From NCBI GenBank assembly GCA_963770275.1, contig CAVYPD010000035.1:1-64000 (forward strand): a DNA stretch of 64,000 bases. The letters are read 5' to 3'. The position numbers were made by a program, and so were the translations under genes. The notes below the pieces were generated by a model. It searched no databases. It worked only from the letters and a program-made list of their open reading frames with translations, and had not been told where the DNA came from. This document shows, one piece after another, positions 8,337-17,305 of this stretch (positions are counted from its first letter, which is position 1; the number at the start of each line of letters is the position of its first letter). This DNA comes from Roseiarcus sp963770275. Its GTDB lineage: Bacteria > Pseudomonadota > Alphaproteobacteria > Rhizobiales > Beijerinckiaceae.

Positions 8337-8681
8337 ATGGACCCCCAGACCCTCTCCGCGTTAGGCGAACCCAATCGACTTCGGATCATTGAGCTGCTTC
8401 GCGCGGGCCCTCGACCAGTGAACGACATCCATGTCCGGCTCAAGCTCAGACAATCGCAGGCTTCGCAGCACCTCAAGGTCCTCAAGGATGTGGGTCTGGT
8501 GGAGATGGAGCCGCGCGCACAGCAGCGGTTCTACAAACTCCGCGCCGAGCCCCTGAAGCAGCTTCACGAGTGGCTCGAACGTTATCGACACATCTGGGAA
8601 GAGCGCTTCGAGGCGCTGGACGAAATCGTTGGGGAAATCAAGCGGAGGGGACAATCGGATGCAGTAGGCCACGACAGCTAA
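8337..8681 (+). CDS. ArsR-family transcriptional regulator
   Basis: A 114-residue winged-helix repressor. The recognition helix region reads LRQSQASQHLKVLKDVGLV (about residues 37-55), followed by the beta-hairpin wing RAQQRFYKL. There is no CxC or other obvious metal-binding cysteine motif, which points to the SdpR-like, non-metal branch that usually pairs with an AHSA1-domain gene. That partner follows 8 bases downstream. The gene is preceded by a perfect palindrome, so autoregulation is likely. Confidence 0.9.
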   Translation: MDPQTLSALGEPNRLRIIELLRAGPRPVNDIHVRLKLRQSQASQHLKVLKDVGLVEMEPRAQQRFYKLRAEPLKQLHEWLERYRHIWEERFEALDEIVGEIKRRGQSDAVGHDS

Positions 8682-8688
8682 GAGAGCC

Positions 8689-9171
8689 GTGAAGAACGAA
8701 ACGATCATGGAGCGGACGAGCGACCGCGAGATCGTCGTCACCCGCACATTCGAGGCGCCGGCGCACATCGTCTTTGACGCCTGGACGAAGCCCGAGCTCC
8801 TGAGACGATGGTGGGCGCCCAAATCCTTCAACGCCTCGCTCTTTGAATACGAGCAGGATGTGCGCGTGGGAGGAGCCTATCGCTTCGCGTTCGGTCGCGA
8901 CCCTAAGAATCCGGAGGTGTTCACGGGCCGCTATCTGGAGGTGGATCCGCCCTCGCGGCTGGTCCTCACCCAGCTCTACGAGCGGATGTCCTACGTCGGC
9001 GATGTGGTCGTGACGGCTGCCTTCGAGGAGAGCCAGGGACGAACGCATCTCACTCTGCGCCAGCTCTTCCCGAGCAAGGAAGCCTTGGAAGGCGCATTGG
9101 CGTCGGGCATGGAGCGCGGCATGCGTGTGACGCTCGATCAGCTCGACGCGCTGGTCGCCGAAGTGCGCTGA
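8689..9171 (+). CDS. SRPBCC / AHSA1-domain protein
   Basis: A 160-residue START-fold protein. It opens with IVVTRTFEAPAHIVFDAWT and then LLRRWWAPKSF, the hallmark of the AHSA1 (activator of Hsp90 ATPase-like) family, and ends with GMERGMRVTLDQLDALV. These proteins form a hydrophobic ligand cavity. In ArsR-SRPBCC pairs they are the usual target gene of the regulator, often in stress or antimicrobial responses. The ligand is unknown. It is co-transcribed with the regulator. Confidence 0.88.
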   Translation: MKNETIMERTSDREIVVTRTFEAPAHIVFDAWTKPELLRRWWAPKSFNASLFEYEQDVRVGGAYRFAFGRDPKNPEVFTGRYLEVDPPSRLVLTQLYERMSYVGDVVVTAAFEESQGRTHLTLRQLFPSKEALEGALASGMERGMRVTLDQLDALVAEVR

Positions 9172-9353
9172 CGCCCATAGCGGCTCATGGCCGTTCGCAA
9201 CCCATCGCGGCGCTGCGCGTCCAAGCGCGCGGAATCGTGTGGTCCGAACGAGGATTGTGACGCGCGCCGGCTTCGCGGGATTGAGCCTGGCCCGGGCGGT
9301 CGGCTTCCCGCGCCCATTTGACGCGCGGTCGTCGAAGCGCCATCTGTCACGCC

Positions 9354-10082
9354 ATGGCCGACGTTTCCTTTCCCGCCGCGTTCGGGGCGGGCCTCCTCTC
9401 CTTCATTTCGCCGTGCGTGCTGCCGCTCGCGGCGCCGTATCTTTGTTTTCTCGCGGGCGCATCCGTCGAAGCCCTCGCCGACGAGAGCGAGACCAAGGCC
9501 AGGCGCGACATTCTCATCACTGCGGTTCTGTTCGTAGCGGGTTTCTCGACTGTGTTCGTGGGGCTCGGCGCGACGGCCTCCGCGTTGGGAACGGTGCTCA
9601 GGCAATGGAGCCATGCTTTATCGATCGTGGCCGGGATCGGCGTGATCGTGATGGGTCTGCATTTCCTTGGCGTCTTCAAGATCGGCGCGATGCTGCGCGA
9701 GAAGCGGCTCGAGCTCGAGAAACCGGCGGGCTTGTGGAGCGCCTATCCGATGGGCTTCGCCTTCGCGCTCGGCTGGACCCCCTGCATCGGCCCGATCCTG
9801 GCCACCATTCTCGCGGTCGCCGGCAGCCGGGATACGGTCGCCAGCGGCGCGGCGCTACTCGCCGTTTACAGCCTCGGGCTGGGTCTGCCCTTCATTGCCG
9901 CCGCCGCCGCGATCGGCCCGTTCATCCGGGCGTCGCGCCATCTGCGCGCGCAATTCGGCCGGATCGAGAAAGCCGTCGGCGTCCTCCTCGTCGCGACCGG
10001 CGTCGCGTTTTTGACTGGCGGTTTCCAGAGCATGTCGCTGTGGCTGATCGAGACGTTTCCGCAGTTCGGCCAGATCGGGTGA
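9354..10082 (+). CDS. CcdA-like cytochrome c biogenesis / thiol-transfer membrane protein
   Basis: An integral membrane protein of about 242 residues with six predicted hydrophobic segments. The two redox cysteines lie in the family-typical contexts FISPCVLPL (first helix) and GWTPCIGPILA (fourth helix), each followed by proline-rich turns. CcdA/DsbD-type proteins pass electrons from cytoplasmic thioredoxin to periplasmic apocytochrome or other thiols. The ATG at 9354 is preferred over the in-frame start at 9318 because the hydrophobic domain then begins at once. It stands alone, with a terminator directly after it. Confidence 0.85.
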   Translation: MADVSFPAAFGAGLLSFISPCVLPLAAPYLCFLAGASVEALADESETKARRDILITAVLFVAGFSTVFVGLGATASALGTVLRQWSHALSIVAGIGVIVMGLHFLGVFKIGAMLREKRLELEKPAGLWSAYPMGFAFALGWTPCIGPILATILAVAGSRDTVASGAALLAVYSLGLGLPFIAAAAAIGPFIRASRHLRAQFGRIEKAVGVLLVATGVAFLTGGFQSMSLWLIETFPQFGQIG

Positions 10083-10084
10083 CG

Positions 10085-10116
10085 AAAAAAGAAACCCGCC
10101 GGCGAGGGCGGGTTTC
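10085..10116. terminator. Bidirectional intrinsic terminator between the CcdA-like gene and livK
   Basis: A ten-base-pair stem, GAAACCCGCC (10091-10100) with GGCGGGTTTC (10107-10116), has a six-base loop. On the minus strand it is followed by a T-run (the AAAAAA at 10085-10090). On the plus side the tail TTTCTCATGTCT is weaker. The two flanking genes converge on it. Confidence 0.8.
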
Positions 10117-10170
10117 TCATGTCTAGACGATGCAAGCCGCTAGGCGCTGATTGCCCGGCGGCGCGAGGGA

Positions 10171-11292
10171 TCAGGAGCCGATCTGCTCGTAGCTGATCTT
10201 GCCGTCGGCCCCCTTCTTCCAGACATACCAGACGTAGTCGACGGTCGTCCGGTCGCCCTTCTTGTCATAGGAGATGTCGCCGATGACGGTGTGGAAGGGC
10301 ATGCCCGAATGCATGGCTTCCGCGACCTTCTTCGGATCGAGCGACTTCGCCTTCTCAGCCGCCTGCTTCATGATCTGCACAGCTGCGTAGGCGTAGAGCG
10401 TATAGGCTTCCGGATCGAAGTTCTTAGCCTTGAACTCCGCCACGATGTCCTTGGCCGACGGGTTCTTGCGCGGATCCGGACCGAAGGACATCAGCGTTCC
10501 TTCGACGCCGGGGCCGCCGATCTGCGAGAATTCGTCGCTGGTGATGCCGTCGCCGGAGATCATGATCGTCTTCATGCCCTGGTCGCGCATCTGGCGGACG
10601 ATGAGGCCGGCCTCGGTCTGCAAGCCGCCCCACATCAGATAGTCGGCGTCGGACTGCTTGATCTTGGAGACGATCGCCGAATAGTCCTTTTCTCCGGTGT
10701 TCACGCCTTCGTAGAGGACTTCCTTAACGCCGAATTTGTGCATGTTGTCGAGCGCGGCGTCGGCAAGCCCTTTGCCATAGGTCGTCTTGTCGTGGATGAC
10801 CGCGATCTTCTTGCCCTTGAGCTTGTCGCGGGCGAGCTCGGCCCACAGCATGCCCTGCTGGTCGTCGCGTCCGCAGGTGCGGAAAGCATCCCACAGCTTG
10901 CGGTCCGTGATCTTCGGATTTGTTGCTGACGGGGTGATGAAGAGAATGCCGTTTTCCGCATAGACGTCGGAAGCGGGAATGGTCACGCCGGAGTTGAAGT
11001 GGCCGACCACGAACTTGACGCCGTCGCCAACGAATTTGTTGGCCACCGACACGCCCTGCTTGGGATCGGACACGTCGTCGCCCTGCTCGAGGGTGATTTG
11101 CTGGCCGAGGATGCCGCCGGCCTTGTTGATGTCTTCAACGGCCTGAGTCGTGCCTTGCACAAGTTGGGCGCCAAACGCGGCGTTCGGTCCGGTGATCGGT
11201 CCGGCGACGGCCATCTTGATTTGGGCGCTGGCGGCGCCTGAGAACGCCAGAGCCGCGGCGAGCGCGACCCCGGACAACCAATGTTTAGTCAT
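10171..11292 (-). CDS. livK: Branched-chain amino acid ABC transporter, substrate-binding protein
   Basis: A 373-residue periplasmic binding protein of the Leu/Ile/Val type. A Sec signal peptide (residues 1-23, cleavage after GAASA) precedes IKMAVAGPITGPNAAFG. The periplasmic-binding fold includes the AFRTCGRDDQQG segment characteristic of this group. It lies at the distal end of the liv operon and is separated from DUF6867 by 148 bases that contain a stable hairpin. Many such binding proteins take ligands other than branched-chain amino acids, and the specificity cannot be read from sequence. Confidence 0.93.
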   Translation of the reverse strand: MTKHWLSGVALAAALAFSGAASAQIKMAVAGPITGPNAAFGAQLVQGTTQAVEDINKAGGILGQQITLEQGDDVSDPKQGVSVANKFVGDGVKFVVGHFNSGVTIPASDVYAENGILFITPSATNPKITDRKLWDAFRTCGRDDQQGMLWAELARDKLKGKKIAVIHDKTTYGKGLADAALDNMHKFGVKEVLYEGVNTGEKDYSAIVSKIKQSDADYLMWGGLQTEAGLIVRQMRDQGMKTIMISGDGITSDEFSQIGGPGVEGTLMSFGPDPRKNPSAKDIVAEFKAKNFDPEAYTLYAYAAVQIMKQAAEKAKSLDPKKVAEAMHSGMPFHTVIGDISYDKKGDRTTVDYVWYVWKKGADGKISYEQIGS

Positions 11293-11315
11293 TCAACTAC
11301 TCCCATAAGTTGCGA

Positions 11316-11336
11316 GCGCCCGGCCCTCCCGGGCGC
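11316..11336 (-). promoter_or_regulatory. GC-rich hairpin upstream of livK
   Basis: A perfect eight-base-pair stem, GCGCCCGG and CCGGGCGC with a five-base loop, lies 24 bases before the livK start and is not followed by a T-run. In the operon mRNA it could block 5' decay and raise the level of the binding protein, or serve as an attenuator. No promoter could be identified for livK alone. Confidence 0.5.
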
Positions 11337-11440
11337 CCGTTGGCAGAAGACAATTCCACCTTGAAGGCCGATACTTTCTTGTTTTGGCTCAAGAGTCACC
11401 TTAAAAAACACAAAGGTTTGTTCATTTAGTGGGCGCTCGT

Positions 11441-11796
11441 TCAGCCATTTCCTTTGGCGCGCCAGTTCAAGGCCGAACTGTCGTAAGCCCAGGAATATTG
11501 GGTCGCCATCTGGGTTGCGCGCATGGCTCGATAGCCGAGCGCGCCGACTATGATCATCCAAATCAAGGCGCTGATGAAGAGTGGAATCGACAGCAGCGGC
11601 TCGCCATAAAGCGCGTAGTGAAGAAAGCGCACGGCCGCTGCGAGAAAGACCATGTAGGGCGCGAGCGTCGCCAGCGGCCGCCACGTCTTGGCGACGGCCC
11701 TTCCGGTCGCCCAGGCGCCGGCCCCGCCCAGCACCAGCGTGATGAGGATGAACGTGAACAGGCCGTAAGGGGAGTCCGACCACAGGATGTCGCCCA

Positions 11797-11800
<4 letters not shown>
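11441..11800 (-). CDS. DUF6867 small membrane protein of the liv operon
   Basis: A 119-residue protein with three hydrophobic segments (about residues 13-33, 45-60 and 73-92) and a polar tail ending in YDSSALNWRAKGNG. Proteins of this kind sit beside livF in rhizobial liv operons and have no assigned biochemical role. It overlaps the livF stop by four bases (ATGA), so it is translationally coupled to the transporter. Confidence 0.72.
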
Positions 11801-12533
<733 letters not shown>

Positions 12534-12537
<4 letters not shown>

Positions 12538-13445
12538 TGCTCCAATTCCTTTTCGATCTGTTCGACTTCCTCCTCGTCTTCGACGCCGAGATAGGCGGCG
12601 ATCACTTTCGGATCGGCGCGCACTTCCGCCGGCGTGCCGTCAGCGATCTTCACCCCGTAATCAAGCACCACCACGTGATCGGAGATTTGCATGACGACCG
12701 ACATGTCATGTTCGATCAGGAGCACCGAGGTATTGTGGTCGGCGCGGATCGATCGCAGCAGCGCATTGAGCTCGCCCAATTCGCGCGGGTTGAGTCCGGC
12801 TGCCGGTTCGTCCAGGCAAAGGAGCACCGGGTCGGTGCACATCGCGCGCGCGATTTCGAGCCGGCGTTGGGCGCCGTAGGGCAACTCTCCCGCCGGATCG
12901 TCAGCGCGATCCATGAGCCCAATCTTATCGAGCCAGTATTTTGCCCGGTCGATGCACTCGGCCTCCTTGCGGCGATAGCTTGGCGCCCCGATCAGCCCAA
13001 GCACCGTGAGGCCGCTTGCGAGCATGAGCGCATTGTGATGGGCGACCAGCAGGTTCTCGAGCGTGGTCATGCCCTGGAAAAGCCGGATGTTCTGGAAGGT
13101 CCGGGCGACCCGCGCCTTGTGAGCAATCTCATGGTCAGGCATGCGCTCGAGCAGAAAGAGTTCGCCGTTCGGCGTCGTCGCATGCCTGCCGCTCGAGCGG
13201 GTGACGGCGGCGATGTCCTCGTGTGTCGCGACGCCGTCGCGGGCAAGAGCAAGGCGCCCCTCGGTCGGCTTGTAGAAGCCGGTCACGCAGTTGAAGACCG
13301 TCGTCTTGCCTGCGCCGTTCGGGCCGATGAGCGCGGTGATGTCGCCCCTTCCGACCGAAAAGCTGAAGGCGTTCACCGCGACGAGGCCGCCGAACCGCAT
13401 CGTTAGGTTTTCGACGGCGAGCAGCGGGCCGGTCAGCCAGTTCAT
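12534..13445 (-). CDS. livG: Branched-chain amino acid ABC transporter ATP-binding protein LivG
   Basis: A 303-residue ABC ATPase. Walker A GPNGAGKTT is at residues 41-49. The modified signature ELPYGAQRRLEIARAM replaces the canonical LSGGQ, as usual in LivG, and Walker B is LLCLDEPAAGLNPRE. The start at 13445 overlaps the livM stop (ATGA). A longer open frame reaching 13880 runs through livM and is not used. The protein ends with an unusually acidic tail (GVEDEEEVEQIEKELEQ). Confidence 0.94.
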
Positions 13446-14896
13446 CAACCGTGCCCCTCTTTGACGAGATCGCCGGAGACGGCCTTTTGTTCTTTCAAGA
13501 ATACGGACGGCAGCCTCGTCGAAACGAGGCCGCGCGGCTTCCAGATCATCATGATGACCATCGCCGCGCCGAACAGCAGCATGCGATATTGCGTCGGATC
13601 GAAGTCCTCGCCGAAGATCCTTTTCATCCAGTCGAGTTCGCGCATGAGCTCGGGAATGCCGATCATCGCCGCCGCCGCGATCGCGACGCCAAGCTGCGAA
13701 CCCATGCCCCCGAGCACGACGATGGCGAGGATCGTCGCCGATTCGATGAAGGTGAAGCTCTCCGGGCTGACAAACCCTTGACGCACGGCGAAGAATGAAC
13801 CGGCGAAGCCGCCGAACATCGCGCCGAGCGCGAACGCCGTGAGCTTGGTGTTGGTGGTGTTGATGCCGAGCGAGCGGCAAGCGATCTCGTCCTCGCGGAG
13901 CGCCTCCCAGGCCCGGCCGATCGGGAGCCGGCGCAGCCGGACGGTGACGAAATTGGTCAAAAGCGCGAGCGCGAGGATCAGATAGAAAAGAAAGATCGTG
14001 CGATAGATCGGCGAATAGGGCAGATGGAAGATCGCCGCGAACCCGTCGTCGTCGTCAGTGAACGGTATGCCGAAGAACGACACGTGTGGAATGCCGCTGA
14101 TGCCGGCATAGCCGTTGGTCAAGTCGACCCAGTTGATCAGCACCATACGGATGATCTCGCCGAAGGCGAGCGTCACGATCGCGAGGTAATCGCCACGGAG
14201 CCTCAGGACCGGGAAACCGAGAATGACGCCCCACATTGCGGCGAGCAATCCGGCGAGTGGCAGGCAAATCCAAAAAGAAAGGCCGAAGGTGGTCGAAAGC
14301 AGCGCGTACGAATAGGCGCCAACGGCATAAAACGCCACGTAGCCCAGATCGAGAAGGCCGGCGAGGCCGACCACGATGTTCAATCCCCAGCCCAGCATCA
14401 CATAGATCATGATCTGGACGCCGTAATTGTTGATCCACTTCAACGAGCCGCCCGGCCCAAGGAGCCCAAGGGCGATCAACGGGAACAGGATGACGAGACC
14501 CAGCATGAACGGGCCGATATACCGGCCGAACGCCACCCTGGCGGCTGAGGGCGGAGCCGTACCCTCGCCCTCCCGCGCCGCCTGCACCAACGCGCCGCCC
14601 ATGCCGCCTGCGGCGATCGAGCCGACGCGGTCGAACCAAATCCGCCAGTCGGCGCGCGCCATCTGCCGCAGGAACACAAAAGCAAAGACGAGCGCCGCGA
14701 GTCCGAACGAGAGCGGCCAGCGTCCGGTCAGAACAAGCTCGTTATTGATGTTCGATTCGGCATGGTAGCTGATGATCGGGAACGAAATGCAGAAGGCGAC
14801 CAATCCTGCAGCTGCCGCGTTGCGAAGCGCCGGAACAAATTTTGCCGCGGATGCAGCGGGGGCCGCGATCTCTGAGGCTTGCGAGGGCGCGCTCAT
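13445..14896 (-). CDS. livM: Branched-chain amino acid ABC transporter permease LivM
   Basis: A 483-residue permease, longer than enteric LivM because of an N-terminal extension with about two extra membrane helices (residues 22-45 and 58-75), common in alphaproteobacteria. The conserved BPD_transp_2 core includes GWGLNIVVGLAGLLDLGYVAFYAVGAY in adjoining helices and the EAA-like loop GRAWEALREDEIACRSLGIN. It forms a heterodimeric channel with LivH, whose gene ends 3 bases upstream. Confidence 0.94.
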   Translation of the reverse strand: MSAPSQASEIAAPAASAAKFVPALRNAAAAGLVAFCISFPIISYHAESNINNELVLTGRWPLSFGLAALVFAFVFLRQMARADWRIWFDRVGSIAAGGMGGALVQAAREGEGTAPPSAARVAFGRYIGPFMLGLVILFPLIALGLLGPGGSLKWINNYGVQIMIYVMLGWGLNIVVGLAGLLDLGYVAFYAVGAYSYALLSTTFGLSFWICLPLAGLLAAMWGVILGFPVLRLRGDYLAIVTLAFGEIIRMVLINWVDLTNGYAGISGIPHVSFFGIPFTDDDDGFAAIFHLPYSPIYRTIFLFYLILALALLTNFVTVRLRRLPIGRAWEALREDEIACRSLGINTTNTKLTAFALGAMFGGFAGSFFAVRQGFVSPESFTFIESATILAIVVLGGMGSQLGVAIAAAAMIGIPELMRELDWMKRIFGEDFDPTQYRMLLFGAAMVIMMIWKPRGLVSTRLPSVFLKEQKAVSGDLVKEGHG

Positions 14897-14899
14897 GGC

Positions 14900-15805
14900 T
14901 CAGACCTTCTCGACTTCCGGCCTGCCGAGAATGCCGGAAGGCATGAAGATCAGGGTGATCGCCAGGATCATGAACGCGGCTACATCCTTGTAGTCGGTCG
15001 TGAAGTAGGACGACCAGAACACCTCAATGAGACCGATCAGAAGGCCGCCGAGCACCGCCCCGGGCAACGAGCCGATGCCCCCGAGCACGGCCGCGGTGAA
15101 GGCTTTGACTCCGGGCGTGAAGCCGTCGGAGAAACTCACCACGCCATAGTAGATCACGAACATGACGCCGGCGACCGCAGCCAGCGCCGCGCCGATCACG
15201 AAGGTGATCGAAATCGTGGCGTCGACGTCTATTCCGAGCAGCGCCGCCATCTTGCGGTCTTGCTCGCAAGCGCGCTGCGCGCGGCCGAGCGAAGTGTGTT
15301 GAACAAGATACCAGAAGGCCGCCAGCAGAACGGCGGTGACCACCACAATTAGGATCTGGCGCACCGACAAGGTGACGTCCCCCGTCACGTTGAAGACGTG
15401 ATTGGGCAGTTGCGGCGCGGGCTTGTTGCGCGGCCCCTGAACAACCTGGACAAAATTCGACAGGAAGATCGACATTCCGATCGCCGAAATGAGCGGCGCA
15501 AGCCGAAAGGAACCGCGCAGTGGCCGGTACGCGAGCCGTTCGATCGCCCAGTTCCATAAGCCGGTCAGCGCCATAGCGCCCACCAGCACGATGACAAACG
15601 CGAGCGGCAGCGACCCCAAATGCAAAATCTGGGTCAAGATCATGAATATGATCAAAGCGATAAAGGCGGACAGCATGAACACGTCGCCATGAGCGAAGTT
15701 GACCATGCCAATGATGCCGAAAACCATCGTGTAGCCGATGGCGATAAGTCCGTAGATCGACCCTAGCGTCAGCCCGTTGATCAGCTGCTGCAGGAAATTA
15801 TCCAT
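14900..15805 (-). CDS. livH: Branched-chain amino acid ABC transporter permease LivH
   Basis: A 301-residue permease and the first gene of the liv operon. It opens with LINGLTLGSIYGLIAIGYTMVFG and shows VNFAHGDVFMLSAF, both strongly conserved in LivH. The coupling loop reads RACEQDRKMAALLGIDVD. Eight or more hydrophobic segments are evident. Its promoter must lie in the 431-base divergent region shared with the cox cluster. Confidence 0.94.
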   Translation of the reverse strand: MDNFLQQLINGLTLGSIYGLIAIGYTMVFGIIGMVNFAHGDVFMLSAFIALIIFMILTQILHLGSLPLAFVIVLVGAMALTGLWNWAIERLAYRPLRGSFRLAPLISAIGMSIFLSNFVQVVQGPRNKPAPQLPNHVFNVTGDVTLSVRQILIVVVTAVLLAAFWYLVQHTSLGRAQRACEQDRKMAALLGIDVDATISITFVIGAALAAVAGVMFVIYYGVVSFSDGFTPGVKAFTAAVLGGIGSLPGAVLGGLLIGLIEVFWSSYFTTDYKDVAAFMILAITLIFMPSGILGRPEVEKV

Positions 15806-16236
15806 GCGCCACCCTACCCCCTCGTTTCTCCCCGCGTCGCAGGAAACGTGCCATTCGCGTGCGGCCGCCCTGTCTTTGCGCGCTGTCGGTCTGCCGATGC
15901 TGCGCGCCGGCCGATCGCTTGCCTAGATTCCACAGCCTAGCTGTCACAGAAGCGCGCCGCAACCTGTCGCCGGCAGTGTTCACAGGCATGCCTCCGGCAG
16001 CCAAAGGGCTTACGAAATATTGCGGCTCCTTGCGTAATATCCGTGCGAATATTTCGGTCGTTGTGCAATATTGTTGCTTCGAATAACAATTCAGTTAGAA
16101 ACCCAGCGTCGTCATTCTCGGAATCAGAGCACGGCGACGTCTTGATATTCCGCGCGTGTTGAGAAATATTGGCAATACACCGCGCTGATCTCGAACTCAC
16201 AACGGATCAGCCCGTTTGTCTTGGAAGGGAACGTTC
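15806..16236. promoter_or_regulatory. Divergent regulatory region between liv and cox operons
   Basis: No gene is visible in this 431-base stretch. Four AATATT cores occur at 16016, 16048, 16067 and 16165 in otherwise GC-rich DNA, several flanked by GC or CG. The spacings of 32 and 19 bases approximate three and two helical turns. They may be binding sites for a regulator of the cox or liv genes, but the motif is short. A good ribosome site (GGAAGGGA, about 16223-16230) precedes coxG. Confidence 0.4.
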
Positions 16237-16725
16237 ATGGCGATGACGATGACGGGCGAAGTGACTTTGCCCGCCGAAAGACCGAAAGTATGGGCGCTGC
16301 TGAACGACCCCGAAATGCTCAAGTCCGCAATCCCCGGGTGCCAGTCGTTAGAAAAGGCAGGCGAAAACGGTTTCGCCGCCGTCGTCAAACTGAAAATCGG
16401 CCCGGTCTCCGCCACCTTCAAAGGCAAGGTTGAACTCTCCGACATCGTTCCGCTCGTGGGCTACACCATCAAGGGGGAGGGCGAAGGCGGCATCGCAGGC
16501 TTCGCCAAGGGCGGCGCAAAGGTGTCGCTGGCGGATGCGCCGGGCGGCACGCTGCTCCACTACGACGTCGACGCGACCGTCGGCGGCAAGATCGCTCAGC
16601 TCGGCTCGCGTCTGATCGACGGCGTCGCCAAGAACATGGCCGACAAGTTTTTCACCAATTTCGTCGCCCTCACCGTGGATGGCGGGGCGCAGGCGGGCGT
16701 GGGGAGCGAGGCGGCCCGCGGCTAA
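16237..16725 (+). CDS. coxG: CoxG-like SRPBCC protein
   Basis: A 162-residue protein of the CoxG (carbon monoxide dehydrogenase subunit G) family. It has GEVTLPAERPKVWALLNDPEMLKSAIPGCQS in its first 40 residues and FKGKVELSD, then LIDGVAKNMADKFFTNF at the end, all typical. In carboxydotrophs CoxG anchors the enzyme to the membrane or assists electron delivery; some homologues instead appear to deliver hydrophobic ligands. The start at 16237 fits the GGAAGGGA site better than the in-frame codon at 16216. It is the first gene of the cluster, an unusual place for coxG. Confidence 0.9.
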   Translation: MAMTMTGEVTLPAERPKVWALLNDPEMLKSAIPGCQSLEKAGENGFAAVVKLKIGPVSATFKGKVELSDIVPLVGYTIKGEGEGGIAGFAKGGAKVSLADAPGGTLLHYDVDATVGGKIAQLGSRLIDGVAKNMADKFFTNFVALTVDGGAQAGVGSEAARG

Positions 16726-16771
16726 GCGGGTAAGCGCCGCCGAACACGTCAAGGTTTAGGAGGATATCGGA

Positions 16772-17266
16772 ATGGTTCATGTCTCGATGGCGGTCAATGG
16801 CCGCGCCGCATCCGCGGATGTCGATTCGCGGACGCTGCTCGTGCAGTTCCTGCGGGAAAATCTGCGCCTGACCGGCACCCACGTCGGTTGTGACACGTCG
16901 CAGTGCGGGGCCTGCGTCGTCCACGTCGACGGCCGGGCGATCAAGTCATGCACCGTGCTGGCGGCAAGCTGCGAGGGCGCGCAGGTGACGACGATCGAAG
17001 GCCTCGCTGCGAACGGCAAGCTCCATCCCATGCAGCAGGCCTTTCAGGACAATCATGGACTCCAATGCGGCTTCTGCACGCCGGGCATGATCATGGCCTC
17101 CGTCGACCTCGTCAATCGGTTAGGCCCGAACCTTGACGAAGCCACGATCCGCCACGGCCTCGAAGGCAACATCTGCCGCTGCACCGGCTACCACAATATC
17201 GTGAAATCGATCGCTCAAGGCGCGCGCGAAATGGGCGCCGCCGCCACGCCTCAGGCGGCCGAATAA
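16772..17266 (+). CDS. coxS: Aerobic CO dehydrogenase-type small subunit, [2Fe-2S]
   Basis: A 164-residue iron-sulfur subunit. Plant-ferredoxin-type cysteines are at 40, 45, 48 and 60 (HVGCDTSQCGACVVHV). The second all-helical cluster uses C99, C102, C135 and C137 (CGFCTPG and NICRCTGYHNI). It shuttles electrons from the molybdenum centre in the large subunit to FAD in the medium subunit. A strong AGGAGGA site precedes the start. All ligands are present. Confidence 0.96.
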   Translation: MVHVSMAVNGRAASADVDSRTLLVQFLRENLRLTGTHVGCDTSQCGACVVHVDGRAIKSCTVLAASCEGAQVTTIEGLAANGKLHPMQQAFQDNHGLQCGFCTPGMIMASVDLVNRLGPNLDEATIRHGLEGNICRCTGYHNIVKSIAQGAREMGAAATPQAAE

Positions 17267-17305
17267 CAAGGACGCTTCAATGCCGTCCAAAGGGAGAGAG
17301 ACATC

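Noticed and set aside
9239..10126. A 295-codon frame overlapping the CcdA-like gene
   Set aside because: It is highly arginine-rich, typical of out-of-frame reading in GC-rich DNA, and the CcdA frame has conserved redox cysteines.
16160..16185. Sigma-54 type promoter (TTGGCAATACACCGCGCT) before coxG
   Set aside because: The spacing from GG places CG, not GC, at the -12 position, and the rest of the consensus is poor.
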